Positions 50,155 to 59,041 of a stretch of DNA of 64,000 nt are shown piece after piece. Location of the stretch: the NCBI RefSeq assembly GCF_902829295.1, contig NZ_CADEPL010000010.1, forward strand, positions 9,792-73,791, given 5' to 3'. Position 1 is the stretch's first letter; each line of letters opens with the position of its first letter. The notes under the pieces are model-generated. The model saw only the letters and a list, made by a program, of their open reading frames with translations. It was not told the DNA's origin and made no database searches. Made by a program: the position numbers and the translations under genes. The DNA is from Vogesella oryzae (GTDB lineage Bacteria; Pseudomonadota; Gammaproteobacteria; Burkholderiales; Chromobacteriaceae).

Positions 50155-50665
50155 TCGCATCATGTTGCTGCTATGGCGCTGCTGGTTGCAGCTGCGCGGG
50201 GCAAGGTTGGCCGCATCGGCGCGGGTCAATCCGTCGGTGCAGGTTCGTGCGGCCGCGCTGCAAATGGGCGCGGACTCGCGCCTGTACTGGGGTGGCGACG
50301 TGCTGGGCAGCGGCCGGCTGCTGATTGGCGCCCACAGCCATCTGGCCCCCTATTTCTATTGCCTGCTGGGCACGCATGACTTGCGCTTCGGCGACCACGT
50401 CGCCGTCGGGCCGCGCTGCATGTTTTTCTGCCGCAGCAATGGCATCCCGGCCGATGCGCCGGCCACGCCGTTTACCGATTGCTATGTCGGCGGCGATATC
50501 ACGGTCGGCAACAATGTGTTCATCGGTGCCGGCAGCATCGTGCTGCCGGGCAGCCGCATCGGCGACAACGTGGTGGTGGCCGCCGGCAGTGTGGTCAAGG
50601 GCGAGCTGGACAGTGGCTGGCTGTATGCCGGGCAGCCGGCACGCAAGGTGAAGCCGCTATGCTGA
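50147..50665 (+). CDS. Left-handed beta-helix O-acetyltransferase
   Basis: 172 residues, MLNRIMLLLWRCWLQLRGARL, with hexapeptide repeats (VGPRCMFFCRS and VGNNVFIGAGSIVLPGSRIG) and the closing LYAGQPARKVK. A WcaF/NodL-like glycan acetyltransferase is likely. It lacks the PglD-type N-terminal domain. A second in-frame ATG at 50162 is possible as start. Overlaps the flippase end and the next gene. Confidence 0.8.
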   Translation: MLNRIMLLLWRCWLQLRGARLAASARVNPSVQVRAAALQMGADSRLYWGGDVLGSGRLLIGAHSHLAPYFYCLLGTHDLRFGDHVAVGPRCMFFCRSNGIPADAPATPFTDCYVGGDITVGNNVFIGAGSIVLPGSRIGDNVVVAAGSVVKGELDSGWLYAGQPARKVKPLC

Positions 50666-51885
50666 CCGCCAACTCGCTGACTTTCAGCCGTTTCCTGCTG
50701 TCCTTGCCCGGCATGCTGGCCGGCCGCCGTTACCAGCGCCGCAAGCTGGGCCGTGAACTGGCCACGCTGCTGCAGGTGGAAGAAAGCCGCATCATGCTGT
50801 ACGACAGCGGCCGCGCCGCCTTTGCCGCGCTGCTGCAGCTGCATGGCGTCGGCCCGGGCGACGAAGTGATCGTGCCTGCCTTCACCTGCGTGGTGGTACC
50901 CAACCAGGTGCCGCCGAGCGGCGCCACGCTGCGCTTTGTCGATATCGAGCGCGGCAGCCTGGGCTACGACTGGCAGCTGCTGGATATGCACATCCGCCGC
51001 CATACCCGCGTGGTGGTGGTGCCGCACAATTTCGGCATCGCCTGCGAGGTGCCGACCTGGCTGCGCGAGAAGCACCGCCAGGTGCGCTTTGTCGATGATG
51101 CCGCCCACGGCTTTGCCTCGCGCTGTGCCGGGCAGTGGCTGGGCAGCTACCACGACGGCGCGTTTTTCAGCTTCGAATACTCCAAGAATCTCACCGGCGG
51201 CATTGGCGGCTTTGCGCTGCTGCCGGCTGGCGCCTACCTGCCGCAACCGGCGCTGCCGGAAGCGTCCTGTCTCGACCAGTGGCGGCTGCTGGCGACGCTG
51301 AAAGCGCACATCCTGTCGGCGCGCTGGCCGCTGCCGGGCCGTATCGCCATGGCGGCGGTGCGGCGGCTGGGACTGGTGTACCGCTCCGGTGATCACGAGG
51401 TGGTGGACGGCGCGCCGCATCCGGCACGCGAGCTGCCGTTGTTGTCGGCGGTGCTGCTGCGCGCGCAGCTGGCGCGGCTGCCGGCGACGCTGGCGCACAA
51501 GCAGCGGCTGGTGGCGCGCTACCAGCAGGCACTGGCGGCGGTGCCGGGCATCCGCCAGTGGCATGCCGACACCGATTGCCACTGGGTGCGCTACCCGTTC
51601 GCGCTGCCGTTCCACGTGGTGGACAAGGCCAGGCTGGCGCGCGAATTGGGCGCCGCCTGCGGCCTGAACATCGGCGTGTGGTTCGATGACGTGATCCATC
51701 CGGCCGGCTCCTTCCGCCACGGTTACCACACCGGTGCGGCGCCGCATGCCGAGGAACTGGCGGCCACGGTGTTCAACCTGCCGGTGAATATCAATCTGGC
51801 GGTGGATGCCGCGCTGGAGCGCAAGCTGCAACGCTTGCAGCAGGCGCTGCACAGCCTGTTGCAGCAGCAGGAGGCCGCCCGATGA
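50659..51885 (+). CDS. Atypical DegT/DnrJ/EryC1-type aminotransferase homologue
   Basis: 408 residues from the ATG at 50659 (MLTANSLTFSRFLLSL). The fold type I core is visible: DSGRAAFAALLQL, PGDEVIVPAFTCVVVPNQV, FVDDAAHGFAS and a lysine in FFSFEYSKNLTGGIGG at the PLP position. It lacks the usual 3-amino/4-amino sugar transaminase N-terminus and has an ordinary length, so substrate cannot be assigned. Coupled by overlap to the acetyltransferase before it and by ATGA to the transferase after it. Confidence 0.8.
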   Translation: MLTANSLTFSRFLLSLPGMLAGRRYQRRKLGRELATLLQVEESRIMLYDSGRAAFAALLQLHGVGPGDEVIVPAFTCVVVPNQVPPSGATLRFVDIERGSLGYDWQLLDMHIRRHTRVVVVPHNFGIACEVPTWLREKHRQVRFVDDAAHGFASRCAGQWLGSYHDGAFFSFEYSKNLTGGIGGFALLPAGAYLPQPALPEASCLDQWRLLATLKAHILSARWPLPGRIAMAAVRRLGLVYRSGDHEVVDGAPHPARELPLLSAVLLRAQLARLPATLAHKQRLVARYQQALAAVPGIRQWHADTDCHWVRYPFALPFHVVDKARLARELGAACGLNIGVWFDDVIHPAGSFRHGYHTGAAPHAEELAATVFNLPVNINLAVDAALERKLQRLQQALHSLLQQQEAAR

Positions 51886-52961
51886 AACTGCTGCTGATCG
51901 GCTCGGCGTCGGTGCACACCTTCCGCTACCTGGCCGGCATCGCCGCGCATGTGGCCGAGGTGCATCTGGTGACCAGCGGCCCGCTGCCGGAGCGCTACCA
52001 TGCGGCCAACCTTGGCCGCGTACTGCAAGTGGATTTCAGCCTGCGCGCGCTGGGCACCGCCCGCCGCCTCGCGGCGCTGATCGACGAGTTGCAGCCGGAT
52101 ATGGTGCACGTGCATCAGGCCAATAGCGTGGCCTGGCATGCGCGCCGCGCCCTGGCCGGCAAGCGGCTGCCGTGGCTGCTCACCACCTGGGGGTCGGATG
52201 TGTTGCTGCTGCCGCAGCAGAGCCGGCTGATGAAAAACATGGTGGCGGCCAACCTGGCGGCCGCCAGCGCGGTGAGCAGCGATTCGCTGCACATGGCGGC
52301 AGTGTGTCGCCAGCTGGCGACCATCCGCCGCATGGACGTGCTGAATTTCGGCATGGACGCGCTGCCGCCGCTGCCGGATATCGCCGCCAAGCCGCTGCAG
52401 GTACTGTCCTGCCGCCTGCACAAGCCGCTATACCGTATCGATGCCATCGTGCGCGCTTGGGCACAGGTGGAGGCTGATGTCCGTTTTGCCGGCTGGTCGC
52501 TGACCGTGGCCGCCAGCGGCAGCGAGACCGAGGCGCTGCTGCAGCTGGCCAGATCGCTGCAGCTGCAGCGCATCCACTTCACCGGCTTCGTGACGCCGGA
52601 CGTGCTGGCCGGACTGTATCGCGATGCGCGCCTGTTTGTCAGCGTGCCGGAGAGCGACGCCACCAGCATCAGCCTGCTGGAAGCCATGGGTCACGGCTGC
52701 CTGCCGGTACTGTCCAACCTGCCGGCCAACCTGGAATGGGTGCTGGACGGGGTCAACGGCGCCATCGTCGAGGACGTTGGCCGCCTCGGCGACGCGCTGC
52801 AAGCTCAGTTGCTGCGCGCCGCCGATGATACGCAGCTGGCGGACGCCGCCGCGCTCAATCGCCGGCTGGTGGCGGACAAGGGCCTGCAGCAGGCCAATAT
52901 GGCGCGCTTTGCCGCCATCTACCAAGATTTGCTGGCGCGCGGCACTGATAGCGCGCGCTGA
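51882..52961 (+). CDS. GT4-like glycosyltransferase 1
   Basis: 359 residues, MKLLLIGSASVHTFRYLAG. GT-B fold with the WGSD motif in TTWGSDVLLLP and the donor-site ESDATSISLLEAMGHGCLPVLS (E-x7-E form). Acceptor and sugar are unknown. The ATG overlaps the stop of the preceding gene (ATGA). The gene carries a perfect-size 18-bp pair of the dispersed motif at 52002-52019, coding HAANLGR. Confidence 0.87.
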   Translation: MKLLLIGSASVHTFRYLAGIAAHVAEVHLVTSGPLPERYHAANLGRVLQVDFSLRALGTARRLAALIDELQPDMVHVHQANSVAWHARRALAGKRLPWLLTTWGSDVLLLPQQSRLMKNMVAANLAAASAVSSDSLHMAAVCRQLATIRRMDVLNFGMDALPPLPDIAAKPLQVLSCRLHKPLYRIDAIVRAWAQVEADVRFAGWSLTVAASGSETEALLQLARSLQLQRIHFTGFVTPDVLAGLYRDARLFVSVPESDATSISLLEAMGHGCLPVLSNLPANLEWVLDGVNGAIVEDVGRLGDALQAQLLRAADDTQLADAAALNRRLVADKGLQQANMARFAAIYQDLLARGTDSAR

Positions 52962-52978
52962 AGCAGGAAAGCATAGAC

Positions 52979-54082
52979 ATGAAAATCGCCCATCTCACCA
53001 GCGCCCACCCGCGCCACGACATCCGTATCTTCGTGAAGGAGTGTGCCAGTCTGGCCGCTGCCGGCCACGAGGTACACCTGATCGTGGCCGATGGCCTGGG
53101 CGAGGAAATCAACCGCGGCGTGCGTTTTCACGATGTCGGCCCCAAGTCCGGCGGCCGGCTGTCGCGCATGACCGGTACCGTGAAGCGGGTCTATGAAAAG
53201 GCGCTGGCGCTGATGCCGGAGGTGGCGCACTTTCACGATCCGGAGCTGATCCCGGCCGCACTGCGGCTGCAGCAGGCCGGCATCAAGGTGGTGTACGACG
53301 TGCACGAGGATGTGCCGCGCCAGGTGCTGGCCAAGCACTGGATTCCCGGCCTGGCCCGCCCGCTGGTGTCGCGCGGGGTAGAGACGCTGGAGGACTACGC
53401 CGCGCGCCGCTTTGACGCCATCGTCGCCGCCACGCCGGTGATCCGCCAGCGCTTCGAGCGCGCTGGCGCGCGCCACTGCATCGACGTGTGCAACTACCCG
53501 ATTCTGGAAGAGCTGGTGCGCGATACGCCGTGGGCCAGCCGCCGCAACGAGGTGTGCTACCTCGGCGGCATCAGCCGTACCCGCGGCATCGAGCCGATTA
53601 TTGCCGCGCTGCCGGATACCGATACCCGCCTCAATCTCGCCGGCATCTGGAGCGAGCCGGACCTGAAGGCCGCGCTGCAGCGCGAAGCCGGCTGGAACCG
53701 GGTGAATGACCTGGGCGTGCTGGACCGTGCCGGTGTGGCCAGCGTGCTGGCGCAGAGCAAGGTCGGGCTGGTGACGCTGCTGCCGACGCCCAGTTATGTC
53801 GAGTCGTTGCCGATCAAGCTGTTCGAATACATGGCCGCCGGCATGCCGGTAATTGCCAGCGATTTCCCGCTGTGGCGCGACATCGTCGAGGATGCCGGCT
53901 GCGGCTTGCTGGTCGATCCGCAGGACCCGCAGGCGATTGCCGCCGCCATTGCCGAGCTGTTGTCGGACGACGGTCGCGCACAGGCAATGGGCGATGCCGG
54001 CAAGCGCGCGGTGCTGGCGAAATACAGCTGGGCGGCCGAGGCCGACAAGCTGGTGGCGCTGTACCGGCAGCTGGCAGCGTAG
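52979..54082 (+). CDS. GT4-like glycosyltransferase 2
   Basis: 367 residues, MKIAHLTSAHPRHDIRIFVKE, with VAHFHDPELIPAA, YDVHEDVPRQVL and the donor-site PIKLFEYMAAGMPVIAS. GT-B fold; the HDPEL and HED signatures recur in capsule and O-antigen transferases. Substrate unknown. Confidence 0.87.
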   Translation: MKIAHLTSAHPRHDIRIFVKECASLAAAGHEVHLIVADGLGEEINRGVRFHDVGPKSGGRLSRMTGTVKRVYEKALALMPEVAHFHDPELIPAALRLQQAGIKVVYDVHEDVPRQVLAKHWIPGLARPLVSRGVETLEDYAARRFDAIVAATPVIRQRFERAGARHCIDVCNYPILEELVRDTPWASRRNEVCYLGGISRTRGIEPIIAALPDTDTRLNLAGIWSEPDLKAALQREAGWNRVNDLGVLDRAGVASVLAQSKVGLVTLLPTPSYVESLPIKLFEYMAAGMPVIASDFPLWRDIVEDAGCGLLVDPQDPQAIAAAIAELLSDDGRAQAMGDAGKRAVLAKYSWAAEADKLVALYRQLAA

Positions 54083-54092
54083 GCCCCGCACC

Positions 54093-54788
54093 ATGACTGC
54101 GGCCAAGCCCAAACCCCATCGTCCGCACGCGGCGCTGCCACTGCACATGCTGCTGGCACGGCCACGGCTGCTGTCGGCCAGCCTGTTCGGCGCGATGGTT
54201 GGTGGCTTGGCGCAGGGCTTGTGGGCGCTGCGCGGCATGACCGCCTTCATGCTGGGCTGGAATGCCGGTGCCTTGCTGTACCTGCTGTTGGCCGCACACA
54301 TGATGTATGGCGCCAGCGAGGCGAGCATCCGCCGCCGCGCGCTGCAGGAGGATGTCGGCCAGCGCAGCATCATGGCGCTGGTGGTGATGTCGTCGATTAC
54401 CTGCCTGCTGGCCATCGCGCTGGAGCTGTCGGCCGCGCGCGAGCTGCACGGCGCACTGCGTGCCGGTCATGCCGCGCTGGCGGCGCTCACCATCCTCAGT
54501 TCGTGGCTGTTTACCCAGACCATGTTCGCGCTGCATTACGCCCACACCTACTTTGTCGGCCTGCAGCAGGGCGGGGCGCCCGGGCTGATCTTTCCGGGTG
54601 ACGCTACCCCGGACTACGCCGATTTTTTCTATTTTTCCGCCGTGATCGGAACCTCGGCCCAGACTGCCGACGTCAGCCTGGCCAGCCGCCAGATGCGTCG
54701 CATCGGTACCGTTCACTGCATCCTGTCCTTCCTGTTCAACACCACGGTACTGGCGCTGATGATCAACATCCTCGCCGGCCTGTTGTAG
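54093..54788 (+). CDS. DUF1345-like inner-membrane protein
   Basis: 231 residues from the ATG at 54093 (MTAAKPKPHRPHAALPLHM), with about five hydrophobic segments and the conserved HYAHTYF and DFFYFSAVIGTSAQTADVSL that characterise DUF1345. Function unknown. Its place between two glycosyltransferase genes, 10 nt after the first, may be chance insertion or a role in the pathway. Confidence 0.85.
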   Translation: MTAAKPKPHRPHAALPLHMLLARPRLLSASLFGAMVGGLAQGLWALRGMTAFMLGWNAGALLYLLLAAHMMYGASEASIRRRALQEDVGQRSIMALVVMSSITCLLAIALELSAARELHGALRAGHAALAALTILSSWLFTQTMFALHYAHTYFVGLQQGGAPGLIFPGDATPDYADFFYFSAVIGTSAQTADVSLASRQMRRIGTVHCILSFLFNTTVLALMINILAGLL

Positions 54789-54828
54789 CGGCGGGGCAGG
54801 CAACAAGCAGATACCTCAGGAAAGCAGC

Positions 54829-56055
54829 GTGCGCATTCTCTACATCAACCATTACGCCGGCAGCCCGCAGCACGGCATGGAATTCCGCCCCTACTACCTG
54901 GCGCGCGAATGGGTCAAGGCCGGGCACGAAGTGCACATGTTGGCCGCAGATTATTCCCACCTGCGCCAGCACAACCCGGTGCTGAGCAGCAACTACGCCG
55001 ACCAGGACATCGACGGCATCCGCTACACCTGGTGCAAGACGCCGAAGTACGAGGGCAACGGCCTGAAGCGGGTGATCAACATCTTCCGTTTCCTCGGCCG
55101 GGTGATGGGGCTGTCCGGGCGCTATCTCAAACAGTGGCGGCCGGATGTGGTGATCGCCTCCTCCACCTATCCGCTGGATACCGTGCCGGCGGCGTTCATC
55201 GCCGGCAAGACCGGGGCCAAGCTGGTGTACGAGGTGCACGACCTGTGGCCGCTGACGCCGGTGGAAGTGGGCGGCATGAGCCCGAAGCATCCGTTCATCC
55301 GCCTGCTGCAGTGGGCGGAGGACTTCGGCTACAAGAAAGCCGATACCGTGGTGTCCATGCTGCCGTGCGCGAAGGACTACATGATGGCGCACGGCATGGC
55401 GCCGGAAAAATACGTGGTGATTCCCAACGGCGTGGACGTGGCCGAATGGCAGGGCGCCAGCGAGCCGCTGCCGGCCGAACACCGCATGCGGCTGGCGGAA
55501 CTGAAGGCCGACCGGCGCTTTATTGTCGGCTACGCCGGTGGCCATGGCCTGGCCAATGCGCTGGATTTCCTGCTGCTGGCGGCCAGCCAGCTGCAGGGCG
55601 ACAAACTGCACATCGTGCTGGTGGGTGATGGCCCGGACAAGGCGGCGTTGGTGGCGCAGGCACAGCAGCTGGGGCTGACCAATGTCAGCTTCCTGCCGTC
55701 CATCCCCAAGCGCGCGGTACCGGCCTTCCTCGCCGAGTGCGATGCGTTGTACATCGGCTGGCGCAAGTTGCCGATCTACCGCTTCGGCATCAATCCCAAC
55801 AAGCTGTTCGACTACCTGATGGCCGCCAAGCCGGTGGTGCATTCGGTGGAAGCTGGCAACGACATGGTGGCCGAGGCTGGCGCCGGCATCAGTGTCGGCG
55901 CGGAAGACCCGGCCGCCATCGCCGGCGCCCTGCGCCGCATCATGAACACCACCGCCAACGAGCGTGGCCGCATGGGGGCCGCCGGCAAATCCTACGTGCT
56001 GGCAAAACACGATTACGCAGTGCTGGCGCGGCGCTTTTTGCAGGGCATTCGCTAA
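54829..56055 (+). CDS. GT4-like glycosyltransferase 3 (WbuB/WcaI-type)
   Basis: 408 residues from a GTG at 54829 with AGGAAAG upstream. The start RILYINHYAGSPQHGMEFRP and VYEVHDLWPLTPVE, KADTVVSMLPCAKDYM and INPNKLFDYLMAAKPVV match the WbuB/WcaI subgroup of GT4, which often adds an N-acetylated hexosamine or fucosamine. The donor is not proven here. Confidence 0.88.
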   Translation: MRILYINHYAGSPQHGMEFRPYYLAREWVKAGHEVHMLAADYSHLRQHNPVLSSNYADQDIDGIRYTWCKTPKYEGNGLKRVINIFRFLGRVMGLSGRYLKQWRPDVVIASSTYPLDTVPAAFIAGKTGAKLVYEVHDLWPLTPVEVGGMSPKHPFIRLLQWAEDFGYKKADTVVSMLPCAKDYMMAHGMAPEKYVVIPNGVDVAEWQGASEPLPAEHRMRLAELKADRRFIVGYAGGHGLANALDFLLLAASQLQGDKLHIVLVGDGPDKAALVAQAQQLGLTNVSFLPSIPKRAVPAFLAECDALYIGWRKLPIYRFGINPNKLFDYLMAAKPVVHSVEAGNDMVAEAGAGISVGAEDPAAIAGALRRIMNTTANERGRMGAAGKSYVLAKHDYAVLARRFLQGIR

Positions 56056-56058
56056 GCG

Positions 56059-56078
56059 TGCGGCCAACGTTGGCCGCA
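56059..56078. repeat. 20-bp perfect palindrome, dispersed motif pair
   Basis: TGCGGCCAACGTTGGCCGCA fills most of the gap between the third glycosyltransferase and the acyltransferase. It is the full head-to-head form of the dispersed motif. Confidence 0.85.
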
Positions 56079-56094
56079 GCAGACAAGGACAGGC

Positions 56095-57135
56095 ATGAGC
56101 CAGCAACCACATATCCGCTTCGACTTCGCCGACGGCCTGCGCGGGCTGGCCATGCTGGCCGTGGTGCTGTTCCATTACACCCAGATTTTCTGGCAGCGCC
56201 GCGACCGCATCGCCGAGGTGATGCACCTGCCGCCGCTCGACGGCTACCACGGCGCCTCCTTCGTGCTGCCGTTCAACCTCGGCGCGGTGGGGGTGGGGCT
56301 GTTCCTGCTGATCTCCGGGCTGCTGATCCCGCTGTCGCTGACCCGCATGGGGGCGGCGCGCTTCGCGGTGTCGCGGCTGTTCCGCATCTACCCCACCTAC
56401 TGGGCGGGGCTGGCGCTGAGCGTGCTGGCGCTGTGGCTGGCCGCGCGCTTGCCGGGCGGCGCGTTCGATGTCACCCGCGCCGACGTACTCGGCCACGTCA
56501 GCATCGCGTTCCAGGACTGGCTGGGCGGGCGCAACATCGACCCGGTGATGTGGACGCTGAAGGTGGAGCTGTGGTTCTACGCCATGCTCGGCACGGTGTT
56601 CGCGCTCACCGGCCGCCGCATCAAGTGGGCGATCTGGCTGCTGCTGCCGCTGGTGGCGTGGCTGACGCGCTTTGCGCCGGTCAACAACCTGCAGACCATC
56701 GTCTGCTACTTCCCGCTGATGTTCGCCGGCTGCTGGCTGTACTTCTACCGCACCGGCCAGGCCGGCCGGCTGGAGACGGTGGCGCACTTCATCGCGCTGC
56801 TGGCGCTGTTCGTGTGGGTCACCAACTGGGGCAGCATCGAGCTGTACGCCAGTTACGGCATCGGCATCGCGCTGTTCATCGCCGGCGCGCTGTGGCCGCG
56901 GCTGGTGGCCGCGCCGCTGCTGACACGGGTAGCCAGTGTCAGCTACGCCTGGTACGTGTGCCACTCGCTGGCCGGTTACGCAATCCTGTTCGCGCTGGCA
57001 CAATACGGCACCCCGTGGTGGCTGATGGTGGCCATCGCGCTGGCGGCGACCTGGTACCTGGCGGTGGCGATCAACCGTCTGGTGGAGCTGCCGACGCAAA
57101 AGATCGGCAAGCGGCTGGCGGATAAATTGAAATAA
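56095..57135 (+). CDS. Acyltransferase-3 family membrane protein
   Basis: 346 residues with about ten hydrophobic segments. The N-terminal [18 protein letters not shown] carries the family His/Arg motif, then [17 protein letters not shown] and [11 protein letters not shown]. Such proteins O-acetylate surface glycans, including Neisseria PglI on protein-linked oligosaccharide. Likely decorates the glycan made by this locus. Confidence 0.9.
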   Translation: MSQQPHIRFDFADGLRGLAMLAVVLFHYTQIFWQRRDRIAEVMHLPPLDGYHGASFVLPFNLGAVGVGLFLLISGLLIPLSLTRMGAARFAVSRLFRIYPTYWAGLALSVLALWLAARLPGGAFDVTRADVLGHVSIAFQDWLGGRNIDPVMWTLKVELWFYAMLGTVFALTGRRIKWAIWLLLPLVAWLTRFAPVNNLQTIVCYFPLMFAGCWLYFYRTGQAGRLETVAHFIALLALFVWVTNWGSIELYASYGIGIALFIAGALWPRLVAAPLLTRVASVSYAWYVCHSLAGYAILFALAQYGTPWWLMVAIALAATWYLAVAINRLVELPTQKIGKRLADKLK

Positions 57136-57137
57136 GA

Positions 57138-57154
57138 CGGCCAAGGTTGGCCGC
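57138..57154. repeat. Dispersed-motif inverted pair
   Basis: CGGCCAA-GG-TTGGCCG plus a final C lies 2 bp after the acyltransferase stop; a 7-bp stem with a two-base centre. Confidence 0.7.
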
Positions 57155-57208
57155 AAGCATGTTTACCCGGTGGCAGCGTGCCACCGGCTGGTAATGAAAG
57201 ACAACATA

Positions 57209-58372
57209 ATGGCTGAACAGAAATTTTTACCTTTCGCCCTGCCGGACATCGGCGAAGACGAAATCAATGAAGTGGTCGACGCGCTGCGTTCCGGCTGGGT
57301 GACCACCGGCCCCAAGACCAAGCAGTTCGAGGCTGATTTTGCGGCCTTTATCGGTGACGGCGTGGAAGCGATTGCGGTCAACTCCGCCACGGCCGGCCTG
57401 CATCTGGCACTGGAAGCGGTGGGGGTGGGCGAGGGCGATGAGGTGATCGTGCCGTCTTACACCTTTACTGCCACCGCCGAGGTGGTGCGCTATCTCGGCG
57501 CGCATCCGGTGATCGTGGATGTCGATCCGCTCACCTTCAATATCCGCCCGGAGGCGATCCGTGCCGCGATCACCGCCAAGACCAAGGCGATCATGCCGGT
57601 GCATTTTGCCGGCCTCGCCTGCGATATGGACGCCATCATCGCCATCGCCCGCGAGCACGGGCTGAAGATCGTCGAAGACGCCGCCCACGCGATGCCCACC
57701 TGGTACAAGGGCAAGCTGATCGGTACGCTGGATTCCGACGTGACCGTGTTCAGCTTCTACGCAAACAAGACCATGACCACCGGCGAAGGCGGCATGGTGG
57801 TGTCCAAGAACAAGGACATCATCGCCCGCTGCAAGGTGATGCGCCTGCACGGTATCAGCCGCGATGCCTTCGACCGCTACACCTCGAAGACGCCGGCCTG
57901 GTATTACGAGGTGGTCGCGCCCGGCTTCAAGTACAACATGCCGGACACCGCCGCGGCGATGGGCATTCACCAGCTGAAGAAGATCAACGCCTTCCTGCAG
58001 AAACGCGAAAGGTTGGCCGCACGCTTTGATGCCGAACTGGCCGACCTGCCGCTGATCCTGCCGGCGCGTCCGGTGGACGCTGGCAGCAACCACGCCTGGC
58101 ATCTGTATCCGGTGCGCCTCAAGCCGGAAGCCGGTATCAGCCGCGACGATTTCATCGTGCAGATGGCGGAGAAGGGCATCGGTTGCTCGGTGCACTTCAT
58201 TCCGCTGCACCGCCAGCCGGTATGGCGCGACGGTTACGGCCTGAAGTGCGAGGACTTCCCGGTGGCCGACGCCGCGTTCGAAGCCGAAGTGACGCTGCCG
58301 CTGTATACCCGCATGACGGATGACGACCAGAGCCGCGTCATCGCTGCCGTACGCCAGTTGCTGGGCAAGTGA
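57209..58372 (+). CDS. UDP-4-keto sugar aminotransferase (ArnB/PglE-like)
   Basis: 387 residues from the ATG at 57209 ([18 protein letters not shown]); an in-frame ATG at 57194 is possible. DegT family with [39 protein letters not shown] and the PLP lysine in [15 protein letters not shown]. Close in pattern to ArnB and PglE. Next to a PglF-type dehydratase, it probably makes a UDP-4-amino-4,6-dideoxy-GlcNAc-type sugar. Confidence 0.87.
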   Translation: MAEQKFLPFALPDIGEDEINEVVDALRSGWVTTGPKTKQFEADFAAFIGDGVEAIAVNSATAGLHLALEAVGVGEGDEVIVPSYTFTATAEVVRYLGAHPVIVDVDPLTFNIRPEAIRAAITAKTKAIMPVHFAGLACDMDAIIAIAREHGLKIVEDAAHAMPTWYKGKLIGTLDSDVTVFSFYANKTMTTGEGGMVVSKNKDIIARCKVMRLHGISRDAFDRYTSKTPAWYYEVVAPGFKYNMPDTAAAMGIHQLKKINAFLQKRERLAARFDAELADLPLILPARPVDAGSNHAWHLYPVRLKPEAGISRDDFIVQMAEKGIGCSVHFIPLHRQPVWRDGYGLKCEDFPVADAAFEAEVTLPLYTRMTDDDQSRVIAAVRQLLGK

Positions 58373-59022
58373 TGGCGCAGGCGCCTGATACTCTGCGGCC
58401 AACGTTGGCCGCATCCCACGGCTCGCCAGTGCTGAAGCGGCTGTTCGACCTGCTGGCAGTGCTGGCCGGGCTGGCGCTGCTGTGGCCGCTGCTAGTGCTG
58501 ATCGCGCTGTGGGTGAAGCTGGATTCGCCAGGACCAGTGTTTTTCCGTCAGCTGCGGGTTGGCCGCGGCGGGCAGCTGTTCCGCATCCACAAGTTCCGCA
58601 CCATGAAGATCGGCGCCGAGGCTGCCGGCCAGCTGACGGTGGGCGCGGACAGCCGCGTTACCCGCGCTGGCCATATCCTGCGCAAGACCAAGCTCGACGA
58701 GCTGCCGCAGTTGCTGGACGTGCTGTTCGGCGATATGAGCCTGGTCGGCCCGCGCCCGGAAGTGCCCAAGTACGTGGCACATTACCCGGACGGGGTGAAG
58801 GAGCTGGTGCTGTCGGTGCGGCCGGGCATTACCGACTGGGCGTCGATCAGGATGATCGACGAGAACGAGATTCTGGGTAAGGCCGCCGATCCGGAGCGCG
58901 CCTATATCGAGCAGGTGCTGCCGGAAAAACTGGCGTACTACCAGCGTTATGCGCGGAGTTACACCCTGGCCGGGGATGTGAAGATCATCCTGGCTACCCT
59001 GCTGAAGATTGTGACGCGCTGA
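58372..59022 (+). CDS. Initiating phosphoglycosyltransferase (PglC/WcaJ-type)
   Basis: Transfers a phospho-sugar to undecaprenyl phosphate, the first membrane step. 216 residues from the ATG at 58372 (overlapping the previous stop as TGATG). A re-entrant helix near residues 20-42, VLKRLFDLLAVLAG, then KFRTMKIGAEA, KTKLDELPQLLDVLFGDMSLVGPRPE and RPGITDWASI give the small PglC-like family. The first 20 codons read through the dispersed palindrome, so the true start could be the GTG at 58430. Confidence 0.9.
   Translation: MAQAPDTLRPTLAASHGSPVLKRLFDLLAVLAGLALLWPLLVLIALWVKLDSPGPVFFRQLRVGRGGQLFRIHKFRTMKIGAEAAGQLTVGADSRVTRAGHILRKTKLDELPQLLDVLFGDMSLVGPRPEVPKYVAHYPDGVKELVLSVRPGITDWASIRMIDENEILGKAADPERAYIEQVLPEKLAYYQRYARSYTLAGDVKIILATLLKIVTR
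58394..58413. repeat. 20-bp perfect palindrome inside a gene 5' end
   Basis: TGCGGCCAACGTTGGCCGCA, the same 20 bases as at 56059-56078, here inside the predicted N-terminus of the phosphoglycosyltransferase (residues about 9-15). Confidence 0.85.
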
Positions 59023-59041
59023 TGCGTCGGTAAAACGAGCC

